A stretch of DNA of 23,360 bases from JBBRLA01 sp038231615 (GTDB taxonomy: Bacteria > Myxococcota_A > Polyangia > Palsa-1104 > JAEUJZ01), in the NCBI GenBank assembly GCA_038231615.1, contig JBBRLA010000040.1:1-23360 (forward strand), written 5' to 3'. Positions 1 through 7,838 of this stretch are shown piece by piece (positions within the stretch are counted from its first letter, which is position 1; every line of letters begins with the position of its first letter). The position numbers and the translations under genes were made by a program. A model generated the notes under the pieces. That model had not been told where the DNA came from, searched no databases, and saw nothing but the letters and a program-made list of their open reading frames with translations.

Positions 1-52
1 AACATCCGCGGAAAACAAGGACTTCATATTTAACAATCCATCTACCAGGCAA

Positions 53-101
53 AAAATTGCCACATTTTGTTGCGAAGGAATGACAAAATTGCCATACATT
101 T
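53..101. repeat. Imperfect direct repeat in AT-rich region
   Basis: The block AAAATTGCCACATTT at 53-67 recurs as AAAATTGCCATACATTT at 85-101, with two extra bases. The pieces ATTTTGT (63-69) and ACAAAAT (83-89) also form a 7-bp inverted pair. This could be a protein-binding site or the end of a mobile segment. Function is not shown. Confidence 0.4.
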
Positions 102-140
102 CCAACTAAAGTGAAACTACACCAACTGATAATCTCTGTG

Positions 141-178
141 TAAAATATGCACGAATCGACGTCCGCGTGCATATTTTA
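141..178. promoter_or_regulatory. Perfect 13-bp inverted repeat, candidate operator or hairpin
   Basis: TAAAATATGCACG at 141-153 is an exact reverse complement of 166-178, separated by 12 bases. It is followed by more ATATG/CATAT words up to about 216. Repeats of this AT-rich, dyad form are common operators for ArsR/SmtB-like and other metal-responsive repressors. The adjacent genes encode a metal pump, so an operator role is plausible. No regulator gene is present next to it. Confidence 0.5.
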
Positions 179-502
179 TATGCCATATGCAGATGTATAT
201 TCGTATATGACGGTGATTTCTCTGCCCGTGGGAGTGAACGGAGTGAACGCCTGTCTATGCTTGGCCACAGCGCTTCCATTCCCAGGTCAATCTACTTTTG
301 AAAAATTTCGGAGAAATCTTGGCTTCCGGGGCCGCCTTGGGGGCCTGAACCTGCCGTCCCGGCAAGACCTTGCCCGAGTGCCTGGGCAAGGGTGGCATCG
401 GGCGATGGGGGTCAGCGCTGGCGGTATCGCCGCGCCGGAAACAGATTGTCTCCGGCGAGCGCATGTGGCATAGGTAAGATAGTGCAAGGGCCTCATACAG
501 CC

Positions 503-853
503 ATGGCCGGATCTCGCCGGATGGGTCGTCGGGGGACTCTCTTGCGGCTGCTGTCCCTGGTCCTGATCCTGCAAGGCACAGGCCTGATTCATCTGGTCTC
601 GGAGTGGCTCGGCAAGGACGAGGCGGGCTGCAGCGAGCGCTGTGCCAGCGAGGGAGAAGCAGAGGGCGCCCAGTGCCCGCCCTTCTGCCCGACCTGCATG
701 TGCGTCCACGGAAGTCAGCCCTCGTTGCCCGTCCTTCTGGTCATGCTGGCCCCCCCCATCCATACCTCGGAGACCGCGCCCGGCCTGGAGCGCCAGTCTG
801 GACCCCCCAAAGACCCCGGAACCCGCGGCGTCTTTCATCCTCCTCGAAGCTGA
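503..853 (+). CDS. Small Cys-rich exported or membrane-anchored protein, possible metal-binding accessory of the efflux operon
   Basis: A 116-residue frame starts at ATG 503. It has an arginine-rich start and a hydrophobic segment (about residues 12-32) that could be a signal anchor. A cluster of six cysteines follows at positions 43, 47, 58, 62, 65 and 67, in a C-x3-C-x10-C-x3-C-x2-C-x-C spacing, and then a Pro-rich tail. Such a cluster suggests metal or disulfide chemistry in the periplasm. It lies directly upstream of the CzcCBA-type genes and on the same strand, in a place where small periplasmic metal-binding proteins (CzcI/CzcE-type) often occur, but I see no sequence match to those. 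There is a 95-base gap before the next gene. The start is uncertain because no clear ribosome binding site precedes it. Confidence 0.5.
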   Translation: MAGSRRMGRRGTLLRLLSLVLILQGTGLIHLVSEWLGKDEAGCSERCASEGEAEGAQCPPFCPTCMCVHGSQPSLPVLLVMLAPPIHTSETAPGLERQSGPPKDPGTRGVFHPPRS

Positions 854-948
854 CCCCGACCTGCCAGGGCACTCCCGCGTCCGCTCTCAGCGGGCAGCGA
901 GTGCCGATCTGCCTTGCGTCGATGGGCCGGTTCACTTCGAGGGTATTC

Positions 949-2244
949 ATGATGAAGCTTTATCTTGCCGTGCGTCTCTACGCCGTGCTCGCACTGGAGG
1001 TCATCCCGGCCCCCTGCACAGGTCCGCTCGGTCCAGCCGAGACGGTCCGCTGCGCTCTTCATCGGAGCCTGGACGTGCGGCAGGCCGAGCAGGGGCTCAA
1101 GGTCCTTACCGGCCGACGGGTGGCCGCCGGTACCTGGTTGCCGGGCCACCCGCTCTTCTCGCTGACTCTGGCAGAGAGGCGCCGCCTGCCGGACCCCAGC
1201 GTTCCCACCGGCCCCGCCGCGGTCCTCAACTGGCATGCGACGCTGTCCCAGGAGATCGAGGTCGCCGGCCAGCGCCGGGCCCGTCTCGATGGGATCGACG
1301 CCGAGGCCGCCGCGCAGGTGCGGCGGGTCGCAGTGGCCGCAAGGGAGGCCGCGGCAGCCGCCCTCTCGGCCTATTATGAGCTGCTGGGCACCCGCGAGGA
1401 GCTGCACCTGGCGCAGCAGGTGGGCCTGTGCGCCCAGGCCCTGTCCGACCAGGCCGCCGGTCGCGCCCGGCAGGCGCTCCTGTCGCCGGTAGACGCCGAC
1501 GTGGTCCGCGCCGAGGCCGTCCGCATCGGCCAGGCACGCTTCGAGGCCGAGCGCCGGCAGGCCGTCGCGCAGGAGGTCTTTTCCCGACTGCTCGACCTGC
1601 CAGGTCCGCAGGTGCAGATCGTCGGCACGCTGGAGGATGGGGTAAAGGTCCCCGAGGAAGCGCAGGGCGGGGAGGAGGCCCTTGTGGCCCGCGCCCTGCT
1701 TCTTCGCGGGGAGGTGGCGGCGGCGGAGATGGAGCGCAAGGCATTCCTGTCCCGGGTGACCGTGCTGCGCCGCGAGCGCATCCCCAACCTGACCCTGTCG
1801 GTCTTCGGCGGACAGGACGAGTTTTCGGACCGCATCTTGGGCGGGGGCCTGTCCCTGCCCCTGCCGCTGCCGTCCCCGGTGGGCCCAGGTCGCGCGGGAG
1901 AGATCGCCGAGGCCCTGGCCCGCGCCGAACAGGGCCGGACCTCGGTCGAGGCCGTCCGCCGCCGGGTGCAGAAGGAGGTGCGCGAGGCGCTCTTCACCTG
2001 GCGCTCGCGCCGCGCGGCGCTTTCGGCCTTCCCGGAGGACCTCATCCCAAGGCTGCCGGAGGACCTGCGCGCCATCAGCCGCGCCCTGTCCGCGGGACGC
2101 CTGCCGGTGCGCGAGGCGCTCTTGTCGCAGCGCACCCTGATCGAGCTTTTACAAGCTCATGTCCAGGCCCGTGTGGCCCATGCCCTGGCCCGGATGGTGC
2201 TGTGGCGGGCCGCGGGGCTACCCTTTGAAGGAGAGACGCCATGA
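949..2244 (+). CDS. czcC: CzcC-like outer-membrane channel of a heavy-metal RND efflux system
   Basis: This 431-residue protein belongs to the TolC/outer-membrane efflux protein family and would form the outer-membrane exit duct of a metal pump. The sequence shows long Ala/Arg/Glu-rich amphipathic helices in two repeats and the typical phrase 'LSQEIEVAGQRRARL' (SQEIELGGQR in CzcC relatives). I chose ATG 949, which follows GAGGG at 939-943. ATG 952 and ATG 922 are in frame and also possible. The N-terminus carries a short hydrophobic stretch compatible with export. Its stop overlaps the start of the next gene (ATGA at 2241-2244), so translation of the two is probably coupled. The N-terminal part is divergent, so the exact metal cannot be read from it. 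Confidence 0.8.
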   Translation: MMKLYLAVRLYAVLALEVIPAPCTGPLGPAETVRCALHRSLDVRQAEQGLKVLTGRRVAAGTWLPGHPLFSLTLAERRRLPDPSVPTGPAAVLNWHATLSQEIEVAGQRRARLDGIDAEAAAQVRRVAVAAREAAAAALSAYYELLGTREELHLAQQVGLCAQALSDQAAGRARQALLSPVDADVVRAEAVRIGQARFEAERRQAVAQEVFSRLLDLPGPQVQIVGTLEDGVKVPEEAQGGEEALVARALLLRGEVAAAEMERKAFLSRVTVLRRERIPNLTLSVFGGQDEFSDRILGGGLSLPLPLPSPVGPGRAGEIAEALARAEQGRTSVEAVRRRVQKEVREALFTWRSRRAALSAFPEDLIPRLPEDLRAISRALSAGRLPVREALLSQRTLIELLQAHVQARVAHALARMVLWRAAGLPFEGETP

Positions 2245-3431
2245 AGCGCCTTCTCCCATGGGCCCTGTGCCTGCTTTCGTGCGCCCGCCACCCGAACGAG
2301 ACGGGCAAGGGTGCCGGCGAAGCCCCTCCCGGGGCCGAAGACAAGGCCCCGGGCCATGCAGACGAACCCGAGCACGAGAGCCTGCCCAGGCGGGTGCGCC
2401 TGACCGCCGAGGTGGTCAAGGACGCGGGCATCAGGACCCAGCCGGTGACCCAGGGGCGGCTGACGATTTCCCAGGAGGTGCCGGGGGAGCTGGTGGCCGA
2501 CCCCGATCGGGCGGCGGACGTGGCGGCCCGCATCGCGGGGCACATCGACCGGGTCAGCTTCCACGAAGGCGCGCTGGTGAAGGCGGGTGATGTGCTGGCC
2601 GTGGTCCGCGCGCCCGAGTTGGGCCAACTGCACGCTTCCTACGTCTCGCTGTCCGCCAGGTCTGTCGCGGCCCAGAAGAATGCCGAGCGAGTGTCCGCCC
2701 TGGCAAAGGACCGGCTCGCCGCGGCACAGGAGGTGGCCGTCGCGGAGGCAGAGGCCCGCGCTCTCTCGGCCGATGCACGGGCTGCCGGCGAGCACCTGCG
2801 TGCCTTGGGGCTGGGGCCGGACGACAACGGGTCCTCGTCTTCCCTGGCGCTGAGAGCGCCCCTTTCGGGTACCGTTATCACCCGTAATGCCATCGTCGGC
2901 CAGCCGGTCACGCCGGAGCAGGTCGTCGCCACCATCGTCGATCTGGACGAGATGTGGTTCCTCGCCCGGGTGTTCGAGCGCAACTTGGCCCAGGTCCGGG
3001 TCGGCGCGCGTGCCGAGGTGCAGCTCAACGCCTATCCGGGCGAGCGCTTCGAGGGCAGGGTCGAGTACATCTCGGAGCGGATCGACCCCGTGGCCCGGAC
3101 CCTGGTGGCCCGCATCCGCGTCAAGAACGCGGGGCACCTCTTGCGCATCGGCCTGTTCGGCATGGCCCGCATCGAGTCAGGCGACCAGAAGAACCCGACG
3201 CCCACCCTGATCGTGCCGCGCACCGCCATCACCGAGATCGGCGGCAAGCCGGTCGTCTTCGTGCGCCAGCCGGATGGCGATTTCGAGTTGCACGAGGTAG
3301 TCCTGGGCGATTCCTCCGTGGGACAGGTCGCGGTGCTAGGTGGGCTGCGCAAGGGGGAGGAGATCGTCGTCGATGGCGTCTTTGCGCTCAAGAGCGTCGT
3401 GCTCAAGGGCATGCTCGCCGAGGAGGACTGA
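2241..3431 (+). CDS. czcB: CzcB-like periplasmic adaptor (membrane fusion) lipoprotein
   Basis: This 396-residue RND adaptor would link the inner-membrane pump to the outer-membrane channel. The N-terminus reads MKRLLPWALCLLSC, a lipoprotein signal with a probable lipobox LLSC ending at Cys14, so it is likely anchored in a membrane. Then come a His/Glu-rich linker (about residues 15-50), the lipoyl half-motif around 'GHIDRVSFHEGALVKAGDVL', a helical hairpin rich in Ala/Glu, the second lipoyl half ('LRAPLSGTVI'), the beta-barrel domain and a membrane-proximal C-terminal domain ('VPRTAITEIGGKPVVFV'). Length is normal for the family. It overlaps the upstream gene by four bases and is followed one base later by the pump gene, a tight czcCBA order. 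Confidence 0.88.
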   Translation: MKRLLPWALCLLSCARHPNETGKGAGEAPPGAEDKAPGHADEPEHESLPRRVRLTAEVVKDAGIRTQPVTQGRLTISQEVPGELVADPDRAADVAARIAGHIDRVSFHEGALVKAGDVLAVVRAPELGQLHASYVSLSARSVAAQKNAERVSALAKDRLAAAQEVAVAEAEARALSADARAAGEHLRALGLGPDDNGSSSSLALRAPLSGTVITRNAIVGQPVTPEQVVATIVDLDEMWFLARVFERNLAQVRVGARAEVQLNAYPGERFEGRVEYISERIDPVARTLVARIRVKNAGHLLRIGLFGMARIESGDQKNPTPTLIVPRTAITEIGGKPVVFVRQPDGDFELHEVVLGDSSVGQVAVLGGLRKGEEIVVDGVFALKSVVLKGMLAEED

Positions 3432-3432
3432 G

Positions 3433-6400
3433 ATGGCCGTCCTCTCCTTTGTCGTTGAGTGGTCGCTGCGCAACCGGCCGATCGTGGTCCTTTTGACCCT
3501 GCTCTTCATTCTGCTGGGCATCCGCGAAGCCATGAGGCTGCCCATCGACGCGGTGCCCGATGTGACCAATATCCAGGTGCAGATCATCACGGCGGCCCCG
3601 GCGCTTTCGCCGATCGAGGTCGAGCAGTATGTGTCGGTGCCGGTGGAGCGGGCGATGGCGGGCATTCCCCGGCTGACCGAGGCGCGCTCCATCTCCCGCT
3701 ATGGGCTATCGGTGGTCACGCTGGTATTCCGCGATGACACGGACATCTACTTCGCCCGCCAGCAGGTGAACGAGAGGATGCGGGAAGCCGAAAACGCGGT
3801 ACCGGCGCAGTACGGCAGGCCCGAGATGGGCCCGATCACCACGGGGCTTGGAGAGATCTACCAGTTCGTGGTCCGCAATGACCGCATGACGCTGATGCAG
3901 CTCGAAGAGCTGCTCGACTGGTACATCGCGCCGCAGCTTCGCACCGTCCCGGGGGTCGTGGAGATCAACAGCTTCGGCGGCGAGAACAAGGAGTACCAGG
4001 TGGTGCTCGACCCGGCCCGCCTGCAAGCCACCGGGCTGTCGATCGTGGAGGTCATCGAGGCGCTCAAGAACTCGAACGCCAACGCCGGGGGCGGCTACAT
4101 CGAGCACGCCCGGGAGCATTTCGTCATCGGTACGGACGGACTCATAAAGAGCCTGGACGATCTGCGGCATGTGGTGGTCGGCGCCACCTCCGAAGGTGTG
4201 GCTATCACGCTGGCGACGGTGGCCGACATTCAGTTCGGCCCCAGGCTGCGCCGCGGCGCCGCGACCAAGGACGGCCGCGGGGAGGTGGTGATCGGGGTCG
4301 CGATGATGCTCATGGGCGAAAACTCCAGGAGCGTCACCGCGGCGGTCAAGGACAAGCTGGCCCGGCTTCAGCCAACGCTACCCGAAGGCGTGCGTATCGA
4401 GCCCTTCTACGATCGGGCCCGCCTGGTGAACCGGACCATCCACACGGTCGGCAAAAACTTGGCCGAGGGCGCCATTCTGGTCATCGCGGTGCTCTTCCTG
4501 CTCCTCGGCGATCTGCGGGCGGGGGTGGTCGTGGCCACAACCATCCCCCTGGCGATGCTTTTCGCCGTCGTGCTGATGAACCTGACCGGCGTGTCCGGGA
4601 ACCTGATGAGCCTGGGGGCCATCGACTTCGGCCTGATCGTCGATGGCGCGGTCATCGTGGTAGAGAACGCCGTGCGCCGCCTGTCCGAAGAACAGCGCGC
4701 CCGCGGGCAGGCGCTGTCACCGCGCGAACGCCTCGCGGTGGTATCGAGCTCCACCCTGGAAGTGCGCAGCGCGACCGTCTTTGGCGAGGCGATCATCGCC
4801 ATCGTCTACTTCCCCATCCTGGCCCTGACCGGCATCGAGGGGAAGCTCTTCCATCCGATGGCAGCCACGGTGCTCTTCGCCTTGCTCGGGGCCTTCGTCC
4901 TGTCGCTCACGGTGGTCCCGGTGCTGACCAGTTACCTGGTCCGCCCGCGAGAAGGAGACCAGGAGACCTGGCTGCTCCGCAAGGCACATGCCCTGTACGT
5001 GCCGGTCCTTGGCGGGGCCCTGCGCTACCGCTGGCTTACCCTGTCCGCCAGCGTGTTGGCGCTCGGACTCGCGGCGCTGCTCGCCACCCGGCTCGGGGCG
5101 GAGTTCGTGCCCCAGCTCGACGAGGGCGATCTATTGGTAGAGGCCCGCCGCCTGCCGGGCATCGCGCTCAGCGAGTCGGTAGCCACCAGTTTGAGGCTGG
5201 AACGGGCGCTCCTCGCCCTGCCCGAAGTGGCCCATGTGGTCAGCCGCACCGGCGCCCCCGAGGTCGCCACGGACCCGATGGGGATGGAGCAATCCGATGT
5301 ATATGTCGTGCTGAAGGACCGCTCTCACTGGCGAAAGGGCATGACCAAGGAGGCCCTTGCCGAGGAAGTCGCGCGCGCGATGGCGGCCTCCGTGCCCGAG
5401 ATCGGCGGCGCCATCTCGCAGCCCATCCAGATGCGCCAGAACGAGCTGCTCTCCGGCGTACGCTCCGACGTGGCCGCGGTCCTGTATGGCGCGGACCTGG
5501 ACAAGCTCCTTCAGGCAGGAGAGCGCATCGCCTCGGCGATTCGCGGGGTCAAGGGTGCCACCGACGTGCGCGTGGAGCAGGTGGCCGGCCTGAAGTATCT
5601 GCGCATCACCCCTGACCGCGTCAAGCTGGCCCGCTACGGTCTCTCGGTGGCCAGCGTCAATCTGGTGACCGAGACGATGGCGGTGGGGCACGAGGCGGGG
5701 ACCGTGCTGGAAGGGGACCGGCGCTTCGGGCTGGTGGTCAAGACGCGCTATGAATTCAGCGGGGACACCGAGGCCCTGGCGTCCTTGCCTCTCAAGTCGG
5801 TGACCGGCCAGAGCGTCCCACTGGGCGACGTGGCCAGGCTGGAGTTTCGCACGGGCCCCGTACAGGTGAGCCGCAGCGCGCAATCGCGCCGGCTCATCGT
5901 CGAGTTCAACGTGCGCGGGCGGGACCTGACTTCGGTCGTGGCGGACGCCCAGGCCGCCGCGGCCGGGACGCACGCCCTGCCCAAGGGCTATCGCCTGGAA
6001 TGGGGGGGTAAGTTCGAGCATTACCTCGAAGCGCGGGACCGCCTGCTCGTTGTGGTGCCGCTGGCGCTGGCGCTCATCCTGTTTCTGCTCTGGCTGGCCT
6101 TCCGGGCAGTCCGGCCGGCCTTCCTGATCTTCCTGAACATCCCTTTCGCCGTCATCGGCGGGGTGGTCGCGCTCTTCGCGCGTTCCATTCCGTTCTCGAT
6201 CTCGGCGGGGGTGGGCTTCATCGCCCTGTTCGGGGTGGCGGTCCTCAACGGCCTGGTGCTGGTGACGTTCAGCAGGCGGCTGGAAGAGGGCGGGACGGCC
6301 CATATGGAGGCCATTCGGCAAGCGGCCGAGCTGCGCCTGCGCCCGGTGCTGATGACGGCCCTGGTGGCGGCCCTGGGCTTCGTGCCGATGGCGCTGTCGA

Positions 6401-6540
6401 GTGCACCGGGGAGCGAGGTGCAACGGCCGCTGGCCACCGTGGTCATCGGCGGACTGATCACCGCGACGCTACTGACGCTTTTGGTCCTGCCGGTGGTCTA
6501 CGCCTTTTTTGGATCGAAGGAGGTCTCTCATGGGACATGA
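3433..6540 (+). CDS. czcA: CzcA-like heavy-metal RND efflux pump
   Basis: This 1035-residue inner-membrane proton/metal antiporter is full length for the HME-RND family. The first transmembrane helix (about residues 12-32) leads into 'RLPIDAVPDVTNIQVQI', the classic start of the porter domain. Transmembrane helix 4 carries IDFGLIVDGAVIVVEN, with Asp398, Asp404 and Glu411. These match the HME signature and the essential D402, D408 and E415 of Cupriavidus CzcA, and mark a heavy-metal rather than drug exporter. Later loops and the second six-helix bundle (about 870-1030) are intact. The ATG at 3433 lies one base after the czcB stop region and overlaps nothing. The metal (Co/Zn/Cd, Ni, or Cu/Ag) cannot be decided here; the helix-4 motif favours divalent Zn/Co/Cd. 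Confidence 0.93.
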   Translation: MAVLSFVVEWSLRNRPIVVLLTLLFILLGIREAMRLPIDAVPDVTNIQVQIITAAPALSPIEVEQYVSVPVERAMAGIPRLTEARSISRYGLSVVTLVFRDDTDIYFARQQVNERMREAENAVPAQYGRPEMGPITTGLGEIYQFVVRNDRMTLMQLEELLDWYIAPQLRTVPGVVEINSFGGENKEYQVVLDPARLQATGLSIVEVIEALKNSNANAGGGYIEHAREHFVIGTDGLIKSLDDLRHVVVGATSEGVAITLATVADIQFGPRLRRGAATKDGRGEVVIGVAMMLMGENSRSVTAAVKDKLARLQPTLPEGVRIEPFYDRARLVNRTIHTVGKNLAEGAILVIAVLFLLLGDLRAGVVVATTIPLAMLFAVVLMNLTGVSGNLMSLGAIDFGLIVDGAVIVVENAVRRLSEEQRARGQALSPRERLAVVSSSTLEVRSATVFGEAIIAIVYFPILALTGIEGKLFHPMAATVLFALLGAFVLSLTVVPVLTSYLVRPREGDQETWLLRKAHALYVPVLGGALRYRWLTLSASVLALGLAALLATRLGAEFVPQLDEGDLLVEARRLPGIALSESVATSLRLERALLALPEVAHVVSRTGAPEVATDPMGMEQSDVYVVLKDRSHWRKGMTKEALAEEVARAMAASVPEIGGAISQPIQMRQNELLSGVRSDVAAVLYGADLDKLLQAGERIASAIRGVKGATDVRVEQVAGLKYLRITPDRVKLARYGLSVASVNLVTETMAVGHEAGTVLEGDRRFGLVVKTRYEFSGDTEALASLPLKSVTGQSVPLGDVARLEFRTGPVQVSRSAQSRRLIVEFNVRGRDLTSVVADAQAAAAGTHALPKGYRLEWGGKFEHYLEARDRLLVVVPLALALILFLLWLAFRAVRPAFLIFLNIPFAVIGGVVALFARSIPFSISAGVGFIALFGVAVLNGLVLVTFSRRLEEGGTAHMEAIRQAAELRLRPVLMTALVAALGFVPMALSSAPGSEVQRPLATVVIGGLITATLLTLLVLPVVYAFFGSKEVSHGT
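6517..6523 (+). promoter_or_regulatory. Very strong ribosome binding site inside the czcA 3' end
   Basis: AAGGAGG lies six bases before ATG 6530 and inside the last codons of czcA. It shows that a translationally coupled gene once began here, which is why the broken reading frame that follows is called a gene remnant rather than noise. Confidence 0.6.
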
Positions 6541-6637
6541 TCACTCGCATAGTGGATCCGTGCCTGGCCAAGCGCTGCCCGACTTGACAATGCCGCGTAG
6601 AAGGACCGCCTCTCCCGTGTTCACCGCTCCGACGTGA
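6530..6637 (+). pseudogene. Truncated start of a His-rich gene following czcA (possible CDF or small metal-binding protein)
   Basis: A 35-codon frame opens with MGHDHSHSGSVPGQALPDL and then stops. It overlaps the czcA end and is preceded by a consensus ribosome binding site, so the start looks authentic. A His/Asp-rich first few residues (MGHDHSH) is typical of cation diffusion facilitators such as CzcD and of small metal-handling proteins, which often follow czcCBA. No transmembrane segment or any other recognisable CDF sequence follows, so almost the whole gene is missing. It could alternatively be a complete, very short peptide. I favour a remnant because an unrelated coding-like stretch follows in another frame. 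Confidence 0.45.
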
Positions 6638-6711
6638 TCCGCCTGGTGCTAGAGCAGACCCTACTCACAGACGAAGAGCGGGATCAGCTTGCAGCGAAAT
6701 CCGATTCTTAG
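6601..6711 (+). pseudogene. Fragment of a coding sequence, RHH-like helix (broken)
   Basis: A frame starting just after a stop reads KDRLSRVHRSDVIRLVLEQT and then a charged helical tail to a stop at 6709-6711. The phrase 'RSDVIRLVLEQ' resembles the second helix of ribbon-helix-helix (CopG/MetJ-type) proteins, but there is no start codon and no N-terminal strand. It may be the C-terminal end of a small DNA-binding protein whose 5' part was deleted when the neighbouring His-rich gene was broken. The assignment is tentative. Confidence 0.3.
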
Positions 6712-6853
6712 ACCCCTGTCGCACATCAACCTACACGGGTATCATTTCGGATCTGCGCCTCCCAGGCGGCGCCCAATAGATCAGCTTGCTATCTTCCTGA
6801 GGCGGTGGTGGCAGCTCCCGATCCCCCAGGTCCGCCAGGACGGGGCTTGCTGA
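6712..6853. other. Non-coding gap within a decayed region
   Basis: I see no gene with a ribosome binding site or recognisable product on either strand between the end of the RHH-like fragment and the hypothetical-protein fragment. A strong hairpin lies at its right end. Confidence 0.4.
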
Positions 6854-6867
6854 CAAACGTCAGCAAG
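6846..6867. repeat. 9-bp perfect hairpin / palindrome
   Basis: CTTGCTGAC (6846-6854) and GTCAGCAAG (6859-6867) are exact reverse complements around an AAAC tetraloop. No T-run follows on either strand, so this is not a standard intrinsic terminator. It could be an operator or a degraded repeat. Confidence 0.45.
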
Positions 6868-7240
6868 TCAGGTCGACACCACGAAGACCGCTGAGGGTCG
6901 GTTGTGTCCGAGGCCAGCGGCCCGGCGGGGCGACGCGGAGACGCGGGCGTGCGGGGGCGTCCCTGAGCCCGACCGCGACATGAGCCCCTTTGCCCATCGT
7001 GATGATATCGAGGGCATGGACTCACTCTACATGCCGCTCTCGGCGCGGAGCGGAGGCTCGCGCAGCGTCGGTGCGGCGATCCGCTTCCGGGCGGTCCTGG
7101 GAATGACTGCAGAGTGGCTCCAGCGGCTCGTGGACTGCCATCTGGCTCGCAACGCGGCGATGGGCTACCAGATGCCCGAGATGAGTTACTGCCCCCTCAT
7201 GCTCAAGGACGTGACCGCCACGGTCTCTTCCACCGGCCCG
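6854..7240 (+). pseudogene. Fragment of a conserved hypothetical protein, 3' end lost
   Basis: From about residue 'PEPDRDMSPFAHRDDIEG' through 'AEWLQRLVDCHLARNAAMGY' to 'CPLMLKDVTATVSSTG' the sequence has the look of a real, conserved protein. I recall a family of predicted secreted proteins in deltaproteobacterial genomes with the 'WLQRxVDCHxARNAxxG ... PxCPL' core, but cannot name it. The frame is open from 6854 with ATG 6980 as the first ATG. After 'SSTG' (about 7236) the expected C-terminal domain is absent, and the following bases are instead the reverse strand of a LysR fragment. I infer a deletion or inversion junction near 7236-7245. Confidence 0.45.
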
Positions 7241-7584
7241 GGATGTCCCCAACCAAGGCCACCCAGGATCAGGGCATGCTTGGTCATCAGATCGACTACG
7301 CGCCACGTACTCTTCGAGAAGACGCCGTGGTCAACGGAGCCGCGCTCGCCCGGAGCCTGGATCGTGGTGGTGGCGGCGATGATGGATCTGCCGTGTTGAG
7401 TGAGGCTGGGGATACGCGCGGTCCTGTCGAACAGGCGCAACCCGAGCTGCGCCTCCAGCCTGTCGATGGACTGACTCACAGCGGCCTGGACGCGCCCCAG
7501 CTTCCTGGCGGCGGCGGAGAAGCTGCCCTCCTCGGCCACGGCCAGGAGCGTGCGCAACTGCTCGATGGTGACACCTTCCAGCAT
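7186..7584 (-). pseudogene. LysR-family regulator with large internal deletion
   Basis: The 132-residue frame starts with a clear LysR winged-helix DNA-binding domain (residues 1 to about 70), including 'LRTLLAVAEEGSFSAAARKL' and 'RLEAQLGLRLFDRT'. It should continue for about 300 residues. Instead it jumps, around residue 75-92, to 'STWRVVDLMTKHALILGGLG', which matches the last third of a LysR effector-binding domain. It then runs into sequence antisense to the neighbouring hypothetical fragment and stops. About 130 central residues and the C-terminus are missing. The reading frame stays open across the junction, so a DNA-binding remnant could still be made. As a regulator that senses a ligand it must be dead. 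Confidence 0.65.
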
Positions 7585-7838
7585 CCGCCGATGCTATCAC
7601 CTTGGGGCGCTCAGCAAGAATAGGCCGGTTGTGATCCCGCACAGGGCCAGCGACCAGGGGAAGGTATGCGCTCCGCCTCGTCAGATCCCCTCCGCCGCCG
7701 ACGGAAAGCAAGAAAACAGCCGACATGCGAATTGGGCTTGGAAACGATTAGCTGTCCAGCGTGGTTCCCGAATGAGAGTGGCGCTGAGCGCCAATGCTTG
7801 GCCGTGTCGGGTCGCTTTTTCTGGCTTCGACTTCGCGC
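7585..7838. other. Intergenic gap, no gene seen
   Basis: Frames in this stretch have no recognisable product and no ribosome binding sites. It lies between the start of the LysR remnant and the stop of the lipid kinase gene. Confidence 0.5.

Larger units (their letters stand above)
1..502. other. AT-rich upstream region of the metal-efflux operon
   Basis: I see no convincing gene here. The first ~330 bases are much richer in A and T than the rest of the window and hold several short repeats, listed separately. A frame open from 147 to 473 has no ribosome binding site and a composition unlike a protein, so I do not call it. The region most likely carries the promoter and operator of the downstream efflux genes, and may also mark the edge of an acquired segment. 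Confidence 0.5.

Noticed and set aside
147..473. Plus-strand open frame of 108 codons upstream of the metal operon
   Set aside because: It has no ribosome binding site, and its start lies inside a perfect inverted repeat. The protein has no recognisable pattern and changes character between the AT-rich and GC-rich parts.
5131..6423. 430-codon minus-strand frame
   Set aside because: It is antisense to the highly conserved czcA and is His/Gln/Arg-rich, as expected from the GC-rich complementary strand.
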